Notes: generated from the letters alone by a model not told the origin. 64,000 bases of DNA from Paenibacillus harenae DSM 16969 (GCF_000422465.1 NZ_AULV01000019.1:1-64000), one strand, 5' to 3'. Shown: positions 17,571 through 26,844, counted from the first letter of the stretch. Numbers and translations are program-made.

Positions 17571-18227
17571 ATGTCCAAAAAAATATTGATTGTCGAAGAC
17601 GACATCCACATATCCAAAATCATTAAAATGAATCTCAATCTCGTAAACTACGAGACGACCGAGGTTTATGACGGCTTGTCGGCGCTGGCGGCCATCAAGC
17701 AGGAGAGGTTCGATCTCATCCTGCTGGACGTGATGGTCCCGCAGGTCGACGGATTCGCATTGATGGAGAACATACGGCCACATGGCATACCGGTCATTTT
17801 CCTGACGGCAAAAAACTCGGTTTACGATAAAGTGAACGGCTTAAAGCTTGGTGCCGACGACTATATGGTCAAACCCTTCGAAGCGATCGAGCTGCTGGCC
17901 CGAATCGAAACCGTGCTTCGAAGATACGGCAAGGAGGAGCGGGTGATGGCGTTTCAGAGCATACAAGTTGACCTGGACAAACGGGAGGCAACCAAGCATG
18001 GGTCCCCCGTCGAGCTGACGCCGAAGGAGTACGAATTGCTTGTCGTGCTGCTGAAAAACAAAAACATTGCCCTTTCAAGAGAACAATTTCTCGATAAAGT
18101 ATGGGGCAGCGACTATTACGGCGAAACGCGAACGGTGGACATGCATATCAAATCTTTGCGCAAGAAGCTGGAGCTGCAGGAGCATATTAAAACCATTTAC
18201 AAAATGGGTTATCGGCTGGAGGACTAA
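17571..18227 (+). CDS. Response regulator, OmpR family
   Basis: This 218-residue protein has a receiver domain (acidic pocket VEDD near residue 8, phospho-acceptor LLDVMVP at about Asp50, LTAK with threonine, VKPF with lysine) and an OmpR-type winged helix (LTPKEYELLVVLL through RTVDMHIKSLRKKL). The partner kinase begins three bases after its stop. The targets are unknown; the amidase, importer and adaptor cluster downstream is a plausible regulon. Confidence 0.93.
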   Translation: MSKKILIVEDDIHISKIIKMNLNLVNYETTEVYDGLSALAAIKQERFDLILLDVMVPQVDGFALMENIRPHGIPVIFLTAKNSVYDKVNGLKLGADDYMVKPFEAIELLARIETVLRRYGKEERVMAFQSIQVDLDKREATKHGSPVELTPKEYELLVVLLKNKNIALSREQFLDKVWGSDYYGETRTVDMHIKSLRKKLELQEHIKTIYKMGYRLED

Positions 18228-18230
18228 GGG

Positions 18231-19670
18231 ATGAAATTTTGGCAAAAAATTTATGTCTTCTCGATCTTGGTTTTTGTCATCATCTTTATTGCGGCCTCCG
18301 TTATGGTCATCGAGCGCAGCCACAACAATATGCTCCGTCAGGAGATAAACAGCGCGTTAAGCCAGAATATGAGCATTCACGCCAGCGTTGACGCGATCGT
18401 TCCGATTCTTCGCATCTTTGATTCCATCGACTACGAGAAATCGGTATTAACGCGCATAGCAAACGAATTCGTAGACAAAAACAGCGGGCAGCTCACGTAC
18501 TTGGATATCAGGGATGAGACGGGGAGGGTCGTCTTTAACAATGTCGATTTCCAAATGCCGGGCGGCCGCGGGGAGCTGGACAAGCTGAACGCGAGTGAAA
18601 TCCACTGGGTATTACGGGATATAGGCGAGCGTACGATTCTATTCACGTCGAACTTAACGGATATTAATCAGAAGAGCTATGTATTCACCTACATGACGGA
18701 CGTTACTCCCGTCTACCAGGATCGCGTGGAGCAGTACCAATTTTTCATAAAAGTGGCGTTGGCCGCCTGCTTCCTCTATATGCTGATTATGTTTTTCGTG
18801 AGCAGAGGCTTAACGAGGTCGATTGACCGGCTTAACCGGACGGCGCAGGTTATAGCCCAGGGCGGCTTCTCGGAGCGTGTCCGTCTGAAGTCGAAGGATG
18901 AAATCGGCGTGCTGGCCAACAATTTTAACGTGATGGCCGCTGTCGTAGAGGATAAAATTACGGACCTTGAGCGGAACAACGAGCAGAAGCAAAGATTTAT
19001 CAATAATTTTACCCATGAATTGAAAACGCCGCTGACGTCCATTATCGGATATGCCAATTTCTTGAGAACGACCAAATACAACGAGGAGCTGTTCCTGGAC
19101 GGGGTCAATGTCATTTACTCCGAAGGGAAGCGGTTAGAGTCGTTGTCGTTGAAGCTGATGGACCTGATTATGCTGCAGGAGGAGCATTCTCAGAAGGAGA
19201 TGCTTGATTTGGGAGCAGTCGTCGCAGAGATTAAGCCTGCACTGGAGATTATGGCGAAGGAGAAGGGGGTCGCGATCGAAACCGATTGCGAAGCAGGGAA
19301 GCTGCCGATGGATCCGGATTTAATCAAGGTGCTCCTCTTCAATCTCGCAGACAATGCGATCAAAGCATCCGCCGAAGAGCAGACGGTTACGATCCGTGCT
19401 TATTGGCGCGAAGAGCATTACATTCTTCAAGTCATCGATGAGGGTATCGGCATCGCCAAAGAGCATCAGGATAAAATTTTCGAGCCGTTCTATATGGCGG
19501 ATAAGGCCAGAACGAGAAACAGCAACGGCGCAGGCCTGGGCCTCTCGATCTGCCAAAGCGTCGCAAGCATACACGGTGCCGCCATCCGCATCACAAGCAA
19601 TGAAGATCAGGGGACAACCGTCGAGGTTGACTTTGCTCCGCTCCATTCGAAAGGGGAAATCACAACATGA
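18231..19670 (+). CDS. Sensor histidine kinase with extracellular domain
   Basis: This 479-residue kinase has an N-terminal membrane helix (residues about 8-30), an extracellular region of about 130 residues, a second helix (about 170-190), a HAMP segment, a HisKA domain (FTHELKTPLTSIIGY, histidine about residue 262) and a HATPase domain (DNAIKAS, DEGIGI, GAGLGLSI). It pairs with the upstream OmpR-type regulator. Its last codons overlap the start of the following lipoprotein gene by four bases, suggesting the lipoprotein belongs to the signalling unit. Confidence 0.93.
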   Translation: MKFWQKIYVFSILVFVIIFIAASVMVIERSHNNMLRQEINSALSQNMSIHASVDAIVPILRIFDSIDYEKSVLTRIANEFVDKNSGQLTYLDIRDETGRVVFNNVDFQMPGGRGELDKLNASEIHWVLRDIGERTILFTSNLTDINQKSYVFTYMTDVTPVYQDRVEQYQFFIKVALAACFLYMLIMFFVSRGLTRSIDRLNRTAQVIAQGGFSERVRLKSKDEIGVLANNFNVMAAVVEDKITDLERNNEQKQRFINNFTHELKTPLTSIIGYANFLRTTKYNEELFLDGVNVIYSEGKRLESLSLKLMDLIMLQEEHSQKEMLDLGAVVAEIKPALEIMAKEKGVAIETDCEAGKLPMDPDLIKVLLFNLADNAIKASAEEQTVTIRAYWREEHYILQVIDEGIGIAKEHQDKIFEPFYMADKARTRNSNGAGLGLSICQSVASIHGAAIRITSNEDQGTTVEVDFAPLHSKGEITT

Positions 19671-20413
19671 ACAGGCTGGGAATGATGATTCTAAGCGCTG
19701 CTTTGCTGCTGCTGCTGTCAGGGTGCGGGGGATGGTTCAATACGATTCCCAAGGATACGGTTATAATTAAAAAAATAACGCCGGAGCATCCAACCGATGA
19801 AGCGGCTTATGACGGCGTTCTGTCGCTGGAAGCCGTGAAGACGCTCAGTCTGAATGCGGTTAATAAATACTATGGCAGTAAGCTGACGATGAGCGAGGTT
19901 CAGTTCGAGCTGATGGCCGTAGACAAGAATAGATTGAAGGAGCTGCTGAACGTTCCGCAGCCGCAGGAGAAAACGGGATTTGATTACAAGATTGAGCCGG
20001 AGAATATGACGGGGGGGTTGTTCTTTGTAACTTTGGCCCCATCCGCCGGTTCCAAAAGCGTCTATGAGCTTGTCCTGAATGACAAAGACGGCGATGTCGT
20101 TAAAATTTCCAAGCTGGGAGCCGAACCCGATAGCGCAATCGCGGGCAGCTACGACCAGGAGAAGGTCTATGACGCAGCAAACCGTTTTGTTGAGGAGAAG
20201 GTCGGCATTCCGCTGTCCGAGCTGGCGATGAATCCGAAAATGAGCCGTTGGGGAAGAGAAGTGAAAATATTTTATACGAGCAAAGACGGGAAAACGTTAA
20301 AATACGGCGTAACGTTAGGCTTTGGATCGTATGAGGTTACCGGGTTCAGCAAAGACGTGATGGCGCTGCTCAGCTTCTATTCCACCAGCAGCAGCTATCC
20401 AATCATGCCGTAA
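19667..20413 (+). CDS. Lipoprotein of unknown function linked to the two-component system
   Basis: This 248-residue protein has a lipoprotein signal peptide ending in LLSGCGG (lipobox cysteine about residue 20), so it should sit on the outer face of the membrane. The rest is soluble, with no motif I recognise. Its ATG overlaps the kinase stop (ATGA), so it is translated with it. It could tune or relay signal for the kinase; that is inference from position. Confidence 0.7.
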   Translation: MNRLGMMILSAALLLLLSGCGGWFNTIPKDTVIIKKITPEHPTDEAAYDGVLSLEAVKTLSLNAVNKYYGSKLTMSEVQFELMAVDKNRLKELLNVPQPQEKTGFDYKIEPENMTGGLFFVTLAPSAGSKSVYELVLNDKDGDVVKISKLGAEPDSAIAGSYDQEKVYDAANRFVEEKVGIPLSELAMNPKMSRWGREVKIFYTSKDGKTLKYGVTLGFGSYEVTGFSKDVMALLSFYSTSSSYPIMP

Positions 20414-20421
20414 CACCCAAG

Positions 20422-20448
20422 CCAATTGCATTTGCAATTGGTTTTTTT
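20422..20448 (+). terminator. Terminator after the two-component/lipoprotein operon
   Basis: A perfect eight-base stem (CCAATTGC with GCAATTGG) and a four-base loop are followed by seven T residues. Confidence 0.92.
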
Positions 20449-20573
20449 GTTGTCCACAGCTTCTAAACTTTACAACTTCTATATAAGTCTATCTAACTTA
20501 TCATATATCCGCTCACTATACTGATAGAGTACCGGCACGACTCTATAACCAAGGTACAGGAAAGCGGGACGGC

Positions 20574-21311
20574 ATGAACAGGAGAAGCAGCAAAAAAATG
20601 AAGCAGCGCCGGGCTGTCTTTATGTTGAACATCGTCGTTGGTATCGGAATCCTATTATCGGTGTATGGCATATTCTCTTCCCAGACTGCTACGTATCAGA
20701 CCACGCCATTGGGCCAGTCAGCCGTCACGGCAGAGGGAGAAACGGTCAACTCGCCAGAGATGTCCCACGGCTACAAAATCGTGATCGATCCGGGTCACGG
20801 AGGAAAGGACCCCGGCGCGGAGGGCATCAGCGGCAAATGGGAGCATGAGTACACGCTGGCGTTGTCTGTGAAGGTGTTCGATTTGCTCCGGCAGGATCCG
20901 GAGTACGAGCCTTATATGACACGTACGGATAACACCTTCATTGAACTGGAGGACCGGGCGCAAATGGCAAATGATCTTGACGCGGACGCCTTTATTTCCA
21001 TTCACGGAAACACCTACTCCGACCCCGCCATATCAGGCACGGAGTCCTATTATTATGCGGATGAGAGCTTTCCGCTCGCCCGCGACGTTCATGAGGAGCT
21101 GGTGAAGACAACCGGCTTCAGGGACCGCGGCGTGAAACAGGAAGACTGGATGGTCCTGACGAAATGCGACGTTCCGGCGATTTTGCTGGAGGTCGGTTTT
21201 CTTACGAATCCGGGGGATGAAGAGACTTTGCTAAACGACGCCCGCCAGAACGAAATAGCTAAAGCTATCGTGTCAGGAATCAAAAATTATTTCGGCGACA
21301 GCCAAATATAA
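20574..21311 (+). CDS. N-acetylmuramoyl-L-alanine amidase (Amidase_3)
   Basis: This 245-residue protein has a basic N-terminus and one membrane helix (residues about 15-40), then an Amidase_3 domain. The zinc ligands appear in VIDPGHGG (histidine), KWEHEYTLAL (glutamate) and FISIHGNTY (histidine). The catalytic glutamate is in AILLEVGFLTNP. It should cut peptide stems from cell-wall glycan outside the membrane. The solute-binding protein gene begins 21 bases after its stop, so the amidase appears to be first in the transporter operon. Confidence 0.9.
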   Translation: MNRRSSKKMKQRRAVFMLNIVVGIGILLSVYGIFSSQTATYQTTPLGQSAVTAEGETVNSPEMSHGYKIVIDPGHGGKDPGAEGISGKWEHEYTLALSVKVFDLLRQDPEYEPYMTRTDNTFIELEDRAQMANDLDADAFISIHGNTYSDPAISGTESYYYADESFPLARDVHEELVKTTGFRDRGVKQEDWMVLTKCDVPAILLEVGFLTNPGDEETLLNDARQNEIAKAIVSGIKNYFGDSQI

Positions 21312-21332
21312 GAAACGGAGAGGAGAATCATA

Positions 21333-22742
21333 ATGAGAAAAGCCTTCATCCTATTATTCACGTTCTTATACATGATCACAGCTGCCGCGTGCAGCACAGG
21401 CGCAGGAAACGGAAATGGAAATGCAGCACAATCCCCGCAAGGAGACCAGACAACAAAACCGCCGGGGCAAGGAGAAACCGTAGGGGCGCCGTCCACGACC
21501 GAGAAAAAAACTGTGGTGTTCTCGACCTTTTTTCCGGATGATTTCTTTAAAGAAGCGAAGCAAAAATATGAAGCCCTGCATCCCAATATTACGATTGAGC
21601 TTCAATCGATCGAGTCGGACGATGCGAATCTGGAAGCCGCTTTGGAGAAGTTCGTCAAGACGACGAACACGGCTTTGCTCTCCGGCAAAGGGCCCGACCT
21701 GATTGAAATGGATCAATTGCCGTCGGGGGATTATGTCGCGAAGCAGCTGCTCGTCAATATGAGCGAGTTGATCGAGAATGACCCCTCTTTCAAGAAGGAG
21801 CAATATTTCACGAATGTGCTGGACGGCATTACGGAGAATGGCGGCATTTACGGCATGCCGATGTCCTTCTTCTTATTCGGGCTGTTCGGGAATAAGGATT
21901 TGCTCGAAAAAAGCGGCGTGAACGTCGACGATAAAACATGGACCTGGAGCCAATTTGCCGATACGGCGAGAGAATTAGCGATGCATACGGAGGAAGCGAA
22001 TCAAGCGGTATTAGGCGGAAGCATGCCCGAGTATACGCTGACCCAATTCGTGAATGACCAATATGCTAATTTCGTGGATGAGAAGAACGGGAAGGCCAAG
22101 TTTGAAACCGCAGCTTTCGCAGATCTGCTCGCGCAGGTGAAATCCTTATACGACGACAAGGTGGTAAGCGGGGATATTCGTTCGATCATATTCAGATTGG
22201 CTCAAGTGAATTCGCCTGCCGATTATATTCGAGAAATCCGGCAAAGCGAGTTTATGCCCAATAATAGAGACTTTAAGTCCAAGCTGTACGTGAAACCACA
22301 TTCGGACGGCCTGAAGCCGGGCAGCTTTTTTAGAACGTATAAAACAATCGGTTTGAATGCAAAATCTACGGTAAAGGCGGAGGCATGGGATTTCGTTAAA
22401 TTTATGATATCCGAAGAAATGCAATCCGGCTCCAAAAGCACCGGTTTCCCTATCCATAAAGCTTCCTATGAGAAAAGTGCGCAGGAGCTGTTGAAAATAG
22501 GGAAGGTGGAGTCCGATCAGCCGATCGGCCCGATGAAGGGCCAGATGTTCGAAATTACGCAACGGGACATCGACGATTTGGATTGGTTTCTCAATCATGC
22601 AATCTACCCGGTGCAGTTCAAGCCTTCCAAAATCGATGAGATTCTAACCGAGGAGACAAAGGCATATTTCAGCGGGCAAAAATCAGCCGAAGCCGTGGCG
22701 GAGATTATTCAAAACCGGGTAACCACGGTACTAAACGAATGA
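21333..22742 (+). CDS. ABC transporter extracellular solute-binding lipoprotein (sugar type)
   Basis: This 469-residue lipoprotein has a signal ending in ITAAAC (lipobox cysteine about residue 20) and a glycine/asparagine-rich linker. A family-1 solute-binding fold follows, with VVFSTFFPDDFFKEA near the start and GLNAKSTVKAEAWDFVKF late in the protein. It should capture a sugar or oligosaccharide for the two permeases encoded next. Its stop overlaps the permease start by four bases. GAGAGGAG precedes the ATG. Confidence 0.9.
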   Translation: MRKAFILLFTFLYMITAAACSTGAGNGNGNAAQSPQGDQTTKPPGQGETVGAPSTTEKKTVVFSTFFPDDFFKEAKQKYEALHPNITIELQSIESDDANLEAALEKFVKTTNTALLSGKGPDLIEMDQLPSGDYVAKQLLVNMSELIENDPSFKKEQYFTNVLDGITENGGIYGMPMSFFLFGLFGNKDLLEKSGVNVDDKTWTWSQFADTARELAMHTEEANQAVLGGSMPEYTLTQFVNDQYANFVDEKNGKAKFETAAFADLLAQVKSLYDDKVVSGDIRSIIFRLAQVNSPADYIREIRQSEFMPNNRDFKSKLYVKPHSDGLKPGSFFRTYKTIGLNAKSTVKAEAWDFVKFMISEEMQSGSKSTGFPIHKASYEKSAQELLKIGKVESDQPIGPMKGQMFEITQRDIDDLDWFLNHAIYPVQFKPSKIDEILTEETKAYFSGQKSAEAVAEIIQNRVTTVLNE

Positions 22743-23632
22743 TAGCCAGGGCCTGCTTCGGCAAGGCTGGCCGGCTGCTCCGCAAGGATGGAGCGGCCGC
22801 GTCGCTGTTCCTCGCGCCGAGCTTGACCGGCTTTGCCGTTTTTTATATTATTCCGTTTGCCATGGGCTTTGTTTATTCCTTTCAGGACAGTACGATTGGC
22901 GGTTCATTTGTCGGGCTTCACAATTATGAGGCGCTGCAGGCCAGCGCCTCGTTCCGTAAAGCGGCGGTTAACAGTCTTATGTTTACAGGGGTATGCGTAC
23001 CCCTCCTTATCGTTTTGTCTCTATGGCTAGCCCATGTGCTGAACCAAAAGCTGTTTATCCGGAATTGGCTGCAGTCCGCATTCGTACTGCCGCTGGCGGT
23101 GCCAGTCGCCTCCGTCGTGATGATCTGGCAAATTTTATTTGACTGGAACGGCATCTTAAATGAATGGCTGAACAGCTTCCATGTGGAGCGGATGGATTGG
23201 ATGAAATCGGATTGGTCCATCGGCGTGCTGGCTGTCGTTTATATATGGAAAAATATCGGGTATAACATGGTTTTGTTTTTGGCGGGACTCCAAAGCATTC
23301 CGAAGGATTATTATGAGACGGCCGATATCGAGGGCGCGGGCAAATTTCACAAATGGATTCATATTACGCTGGTGTACCTGACGCCGACTATGTTTTTTGT
23401 TGTGCTGATGTCGATTATTAATTCGTTTAAGGTGTTTCGCGAAACCTATTTGATAGCGGGAGATTATCCGCATGACCGCATTTATATGCTGCAGCATTTT
23501 ATGAACAACATGTTTCTGTCGCTCGATATTCAGAAGCTGACTGCCGCTGCCGTCTTGATGGTAGCCTGTATTCTCCTATTCGTGAGTGTCATGCTGGTCA
23601 TCGAACGCCGTTTTCGGAGCTTCATGGATTAG
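22739..23632 (+). CDS. ABC sugar transporter permease, MalF/UgpA type
   Basis: This 297-residue membrane protein has about six hydrophobic segments. The conserved permease loop for ATPase contact is ETADIEGAGKFHKWIHITL, the EAA-type motif (about residue 200). It opens with ATG 22739 overlapping the previous gene. It partners the permease at 23643. No ATP-binding subunit is encoded here, so a shared MsmX-like ATPase elsewhere is likely, as is common in this group. Confidence 0.9.
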   Translation: MIARACFGKAGRLLRKDGAAASLFLAPSLTGFAVFYIIPFAMGFVYSFQDSTIGGSFVGLHNYEALQASASFRKAAVNSLMFTGVCVPLLIVLSLWLAHVLNQKLFIRNWLQSAFVLPLAVPVASVVMIWQILFDWNGILNEWLNSFHVERMDWMKSDWSIGVLAVVYIWKNIGYNMVLFLAGLQSIPKDYYETADIEGAGKFHKWIHITLVYLTPTMFFVVLMSIINSFKVFRETYLIAGDYPHDRIYMLQHFMNNMFLSLDIQKLTAAAVLMVACILLFVSVMLVIERRFRSFMD

Positions 23633-23642
23633 AGGAAGGGCG

Positions 23643-24521
23643 GTGAGAGGATTGGCTTTATTTCGCAAGCTAACGCTGACTTTAGTGATGGGCGTGATTG
23701 CAGCGGCGATGCTATTTCCCATTGCGGTTACCTTTACAAACTCGTTAATGACCGAGGATGAAATCGGTTATAACTATCATCTCATTGGCAAGATGGCCGA
23801 TATTGGGGCGGGAGAGAAAGACGGATTTATTAATCTGAAGCTGCTCCCTGATTGGATATCGTTCCGGCAATATGCGGAAGTTCTGGTTCATAAGCCGAAG
23901 TTTCTCCATATGTTTTGGAATTCGGTGTTCCTGGTCGTGCCGATCATTGCCGGGCAGGTGCTGGTAGCGTCACTGGCCGCATACGCATTCGCGAAGCTCC
24001 GGTTCTGGGGAAGGGAGAAGCTGTTTGTCGTCTATTTGATGACGATGCTGATGCCTTTTCAAGTCACCCTGGTTCCCAATTACATGATTGCGGACAAGCT
24101 GGGGCTGATGAACTCGAACTCCGCGATTATTTTACCTGGCATATTCAGTGCGTTCGGCGTGTTTATGCTGCGCCAGTTCATGGCGCATATTCCTTATTTG
24201 TATATAGAAGCGGCCAAAATGGACGGGGCGGGTCATTTGCGGATTTTTTACCGGGTCATCGTGCCGCTTGTAAAGCCGGGGATCGCTGCCTTGGTTGTTC
24301 TGCTGTTTGCAGACAATTGGAATATGGTCGAGCAGCCGCTTATTTTTCTGGAGGAAGCGATGAAGCAGCCGTTATCGTTATATTTATCGCGAATTAACGA
24401 AGGAGCCAGAGGTGTCGCATTTGCCGCATCGGTCGTGTACATGGCCCCGATGGTTATGTTGTTTTTATATGCGGAATCCTACTTGGTCGAAGGCATCCAG
24501 CTGTCGGGAATTAAAGGATAG
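23643..24521 (+). CDS. ABC sugar transporter permease, MalG/UgpE type
   Basis: This protein of about 292 residues has six hydrophobic segments and the EAA-type loop EAAKMDGAGHLRIFYRVIVP (about residue 185). The open frame extends upstream to 23586 inside the previous gene. The start used is GTG 23643, after the GAGGAAGGG site at 23633-23640; TTG 23652 is a second option. It is the second transmembrane subunit of the importer. Confidence 0.88.
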   Translation: MRGLALFRKLTLTLVMGVIAAAMLFPIAVTFTNSLMTEDEIGYNYHLIGKMADIGAGEKDGFINLKLLPDWISFRQYAEVLVHKPKFLHMFWNSVFLVVPIIAGQVLVASLAAYAFAKLRFWGREKLFVVYLMTMLMPFQVTLVPNYMIADKLGLMNSNSAIILPGIFSAFGVFMLRQFMAHIPYLYIEAAKMDGAGHLRIFYRVIVPLVKPGIAALVVLLFADNWNMVEQPLIFLEEAMKQPLSLYLSRINEGARGVAFAASVVYMAPMVMLFLYAESYLVEGIQLSGIKG

Positions 24522-24542
24522 TCGATTTATGAGGTGAACCTA

Positions 24543-25685
24543 ATGGAATGGAAACTAAACGAGCAGATGGTTACCGGACGTCAAAGAAAACTGCGGCTTG
24601 CCGCCAGTTTTTTTATATTGCTTATGATCTTATTTACGCTGTTCAGCAATACCCTATTAGCTCTGACCACGCCCAAGGCGGTGCTAACAGTGCCGAGCCG
24701 CGGAGAGCTTGTCCATCATTTTACGGGAAGCGGCATCGTTAACCGGAAGGCTGAAGCGGCATTAACGAATCCAGCGGGCTGGAAGGCGACGAAGGTAACG
24801 GTCAAGAAAGGAGATCATGTGACGAAGGGACAGTCGCTTGTCACCTATGACAAGCAGGATGCGGAGCAGCAAATTTTGGACGAACAGGCGAATCTGAAGA
24901 AGCTGAAGCTTTCAAATGAGGAGCAGAAAAGCAATTATATCGAGGCGGCGCAGAGCGGTGACGAGCAAAGCATGAAAAGCGCAAAGCGCGCTTTAGATAT
25001 AGGTGCGATCGATGTAGACATGCAGGAGCGAAGAATACAGAGGCTTCAGAATGATCTGCATGAGAACAGCGAGCTGCTTGCTCCGTTCGACGGCGTCGTT
25101 ACGGAAGTGAATGCGGCGGAAGGTCTCCCTTCCAGCGGAAGCCCCGATATTCGGATCTCAAATACGAGTCTGGGGTTCGAGTCTGAGTTCCTCGTCCCGG
25201 CGGATTCGGCCGTTCAGCTTAAGATCGGGGATAAGCTGAAGGTACAAGTGAAGGGAGACGAAGGCCTGACGGTTGAGGGACAGGTGGAACAAATCCAGGA
25301 CGGCGATTCCGGCTTGCAAGGCAGCACGGATCCGGGCGGCGGAGCGGCTGTGAATGTTCCGATGAAGAAGCTTCAGGTTGCGCTGCATGACAATGCTTTA
25401 AAGGGAGGCGAGAGCGTCAAGGTCGAGCTGACGCAAATGACGGACGATATGATATTGGTTCCTAATCAAGCGATCCGCGATGAAGGCGGCAAGAAGTATG
25501 TATATGGCGTCGAAGAACAAGACGGTCCGCTCGGCAACACCTTCTATGTGCGCAAAATCTTTATTACTGCCGCAGATTCGAATGAATCCGTCACGGCTGT
25601 ATCCGAAGGGTTGTTTGAGCAGCAAGAAGTGATCCTCGAGAGCAGCGAGCCGCTGCGGGAGGGAGACAAGATTCGGATCCATTAG
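24543..25685 (+). CDS. HlyD/RND-type adaptor (membrane fusion) protein
   Basis: This protein of about 380 residues has one N-terminal membrane helix (about 20-42), a split biotinyl-like hairpin (ATKVTVKKGDHVTKGQSLV), a coiled-coil hairpin of about 80 residues rich in Glu, Gln and Lys, the return strand LLAPFDGVVTEVNAAEG, and a beta-barrel region. Such adaptors normally serve ABC exporters of the MacB type, but no exporter gene is adjacent. GTG 24534 is open, yet ATG 24543 has GAGGTG at proper spacing. It ends the amidase-importer operon. Confidence 0.82.
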   Translation: MEWKLNEQMVTGRQRKLRLAASFFILLMILFTLFSNTLLALTTPKAVLTVPSRGELVHHFTGSGIVNRKAEAALTNPAGWKATKVTVKKGDHVTKGQSLVTYDKQDAEQQILDEQANLKKLKLSNEEQKSNYIEAAQSGDEQSMKSAKRALDIGAIDVDMQERRIQRLQNDLHENSELLAPFDGVVTEVNAAEGLPSSGSPDIRISNTSLGFESEFLVPADSAVQLKIGDKLKVQVKGDEGLTVEGQVEQIQDGDSGLQGSTDPGGGAAVNVPMKKLQVALHDNALKGGESVKVELTQMTDDMILVPNQAIRDEGGKKYVYGVEEQDGPLGNTFYVRKIFITAADSNESVTAVSEGLFEQQEVILESSEPLREGDKIRIH

Positions 25686-25710
25686 ACTATCTATAGATAT
25701 GTCCTGAATG

Positions 25711-25794
25711 TCAGCCTGCCGCCGCCAGCGTAATAAGGAATGCGGCCAGCCCGATCCAGCGTTTGTTTTTCCGTCTGTTTTGCCAACTCGTCAT
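25711..25794 (-). CDS. Possible 27-residue membrane peptide
   Basis: A short reading frame starts at ATG 25794, with an AAGAGGA ribosome site about eight bases upstream on the minus strand. It encodes a basic N-terminal half (NRRKNKRW) and a hydrophobic C-terminal half (IGLAAFLITLAAAG). The signal and charge layout look like a small single-pass membrane peptide. No family is recognised, and a chance ORF is quite possible. The remaining 25686-25943 gap holds the promoter listed next. Confidence 0.3.
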   Translation of the reverse strand: MTSWQNRRKNKRWIGLAAFLITLAAAG

Positions 25795-25849
25795 ATATGA
25801 TATCCTCTTTCTGATTGCTTCCAAATAAGGTATACTTGGAATTCACGTT

Positions 25850-25858
25850 TGCTATAAT
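25850..25858 (+). promoter_or_regulatory. Extended -10 promoter for the methyltransferase gene
   Basis: TGCTATAAT is a perfect extended -10 element about 85 bases before the start codon. The -35 position is poor. Confidence 0.5.
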
Positions 25859-25943
25859 AGCTTAACAGAAGATAGAGAATGAATGAACAGACAGAAGGAA
25901 ATTTCAGGAGAGCGTCGAAGCTAACACCAAAAGGAGGATGCCG

Positions 25944-26561
25944 ATGAACAAACATTCCTTGCGCGAGAGCTATAACCGGCATGCCGAAGAGAGAGATAAG
26001 AACGGCATAGAGCCATGGAAGGAAGCGGAGAGAGAAGCGTTTCTAAACCTCTTGAAGCGGGAAGGGAAGTTGTCATTGCTGGAAATCGGAGCGGGAACGG
26101 GACGCGACAGCTTATTTTTTGCTCAAAACGGCCTGCAGGTTGTAGCGACTGATTTCTCGGAGGAAATGGTCGGACGATGCCGCGATAAAGGGCTTGATGC
26201 GCAAAGCATGGACTTCTATGCGCTGGAGTTCGCAAATTCGACGTTTGACGCCGTATTCGCGTTGAATTGCTTGCTGCATGTTCCGAAAGCAGACCTTACG
26301 GTCGTTCTCGAAGGCATCCGCAGAGTGCTGAAGCCGGGCGGTTTGTTTTTTTGCGGTTTATATGGCGGACGGGATTCGGAGGGCATCTGGGAGCAGGATG
26401 TATACGAGCCGAAACGTTATTTTGCCATGTACCGGGACGCGGCGATCGTGAAGATGGCCGAGAGGCAATTTGAGCTGGTCCATTTCCACACGGTTCCGAT
26501 GGGAGAACGCGCCCCGCATTTTCAGTCGCTTACGCTGCGCAAGCCGAAGGAATTGGAATAG
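25944..26561 (+). CDS. Class I SAM-dependent methyltransferase
   Basis: This protein of about 205 residues has the SAM-binding loop LEIGAGTGRDSLFFA (motif I, about residues 45-60), the motif II acidic end in VATDFS, and FDAVFALNCLLHVPK (about residue 105), as in Methyltransf_11/25 enzymes. ATG 25938 touches the AAGGAGG site, so ATG 25944 is preferred. The substrate is not predictable. It is monocistronic with a terminator at 26594. Confidence 0.88.
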   Translation: MNKHSLRESYNRHAEERDKNGIEPWKEAEREAFLNLLKREGKLSLLEIGAGTGRDSLFFAQNGLQVVATDFSEEMVGRCRDKGLDAQSMDFYALEFANSTFDAVFALNCLLHVPKADLTVVLEGIRRVLKPGGLFFCGLYGGRDSEGIWEQDVYEPKRYFAMYRDAAIVKMAERQFELVHFHTVPMGERAPHFQSLTLRKPKELE

Positions 26562-26593
26562 CCGAGGCTCCGTCCGCATAGAGTATAATCAAG

Positions 26594-26635
26594 AAGCTGT
26601 CCCGCAAGGTCGACGACCGGGGGACGGCTTTTTTT
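26594..26635 (+). terminator. Terminator after the methyltransferase gene
   Basis: Ten base pairs form between AAGCTGTCCC and GGGACGGCTT (one G-T pair), followed by a T run. Confidence 0.88.
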
Positions 26636-26779
26636 ACTGTGAAGGGGTCATGCAAGGTTTGGTGAACCTGGTATGCGCTAGCGATTTGCGCAGCGGCCAT
26701 TCAAACGTATATAATAGTTGAATTCTGACAAATTCAAAGTAAATTTTTACGGCAAATAGGTAAAAGATAGAAGGAATAC

Positions 26780-26796
26780 TATCGAAGATTGTCGAA
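26780..26796 (+). promoter_or_regulatory. Tandem Spo0A-box-like sites upstream of the histidine kinase
   Basis: TATCGAA (26780-26786) and TTGTCGAA (26789-26796) lie ten bases apart, i.e. one helical turn. The second matches the Spo0A consensus core TGTCGAA exactly. They lie about 50 bases before the kinase start. A separate -10-like TATAAT is at 26710-26715. Confidence 0.55.
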
Positions 26797-26844
26797 ATAT
26801 AGTAGAATTGACCGATGTACATTTTCAATATTCTGAGGTGCTTA

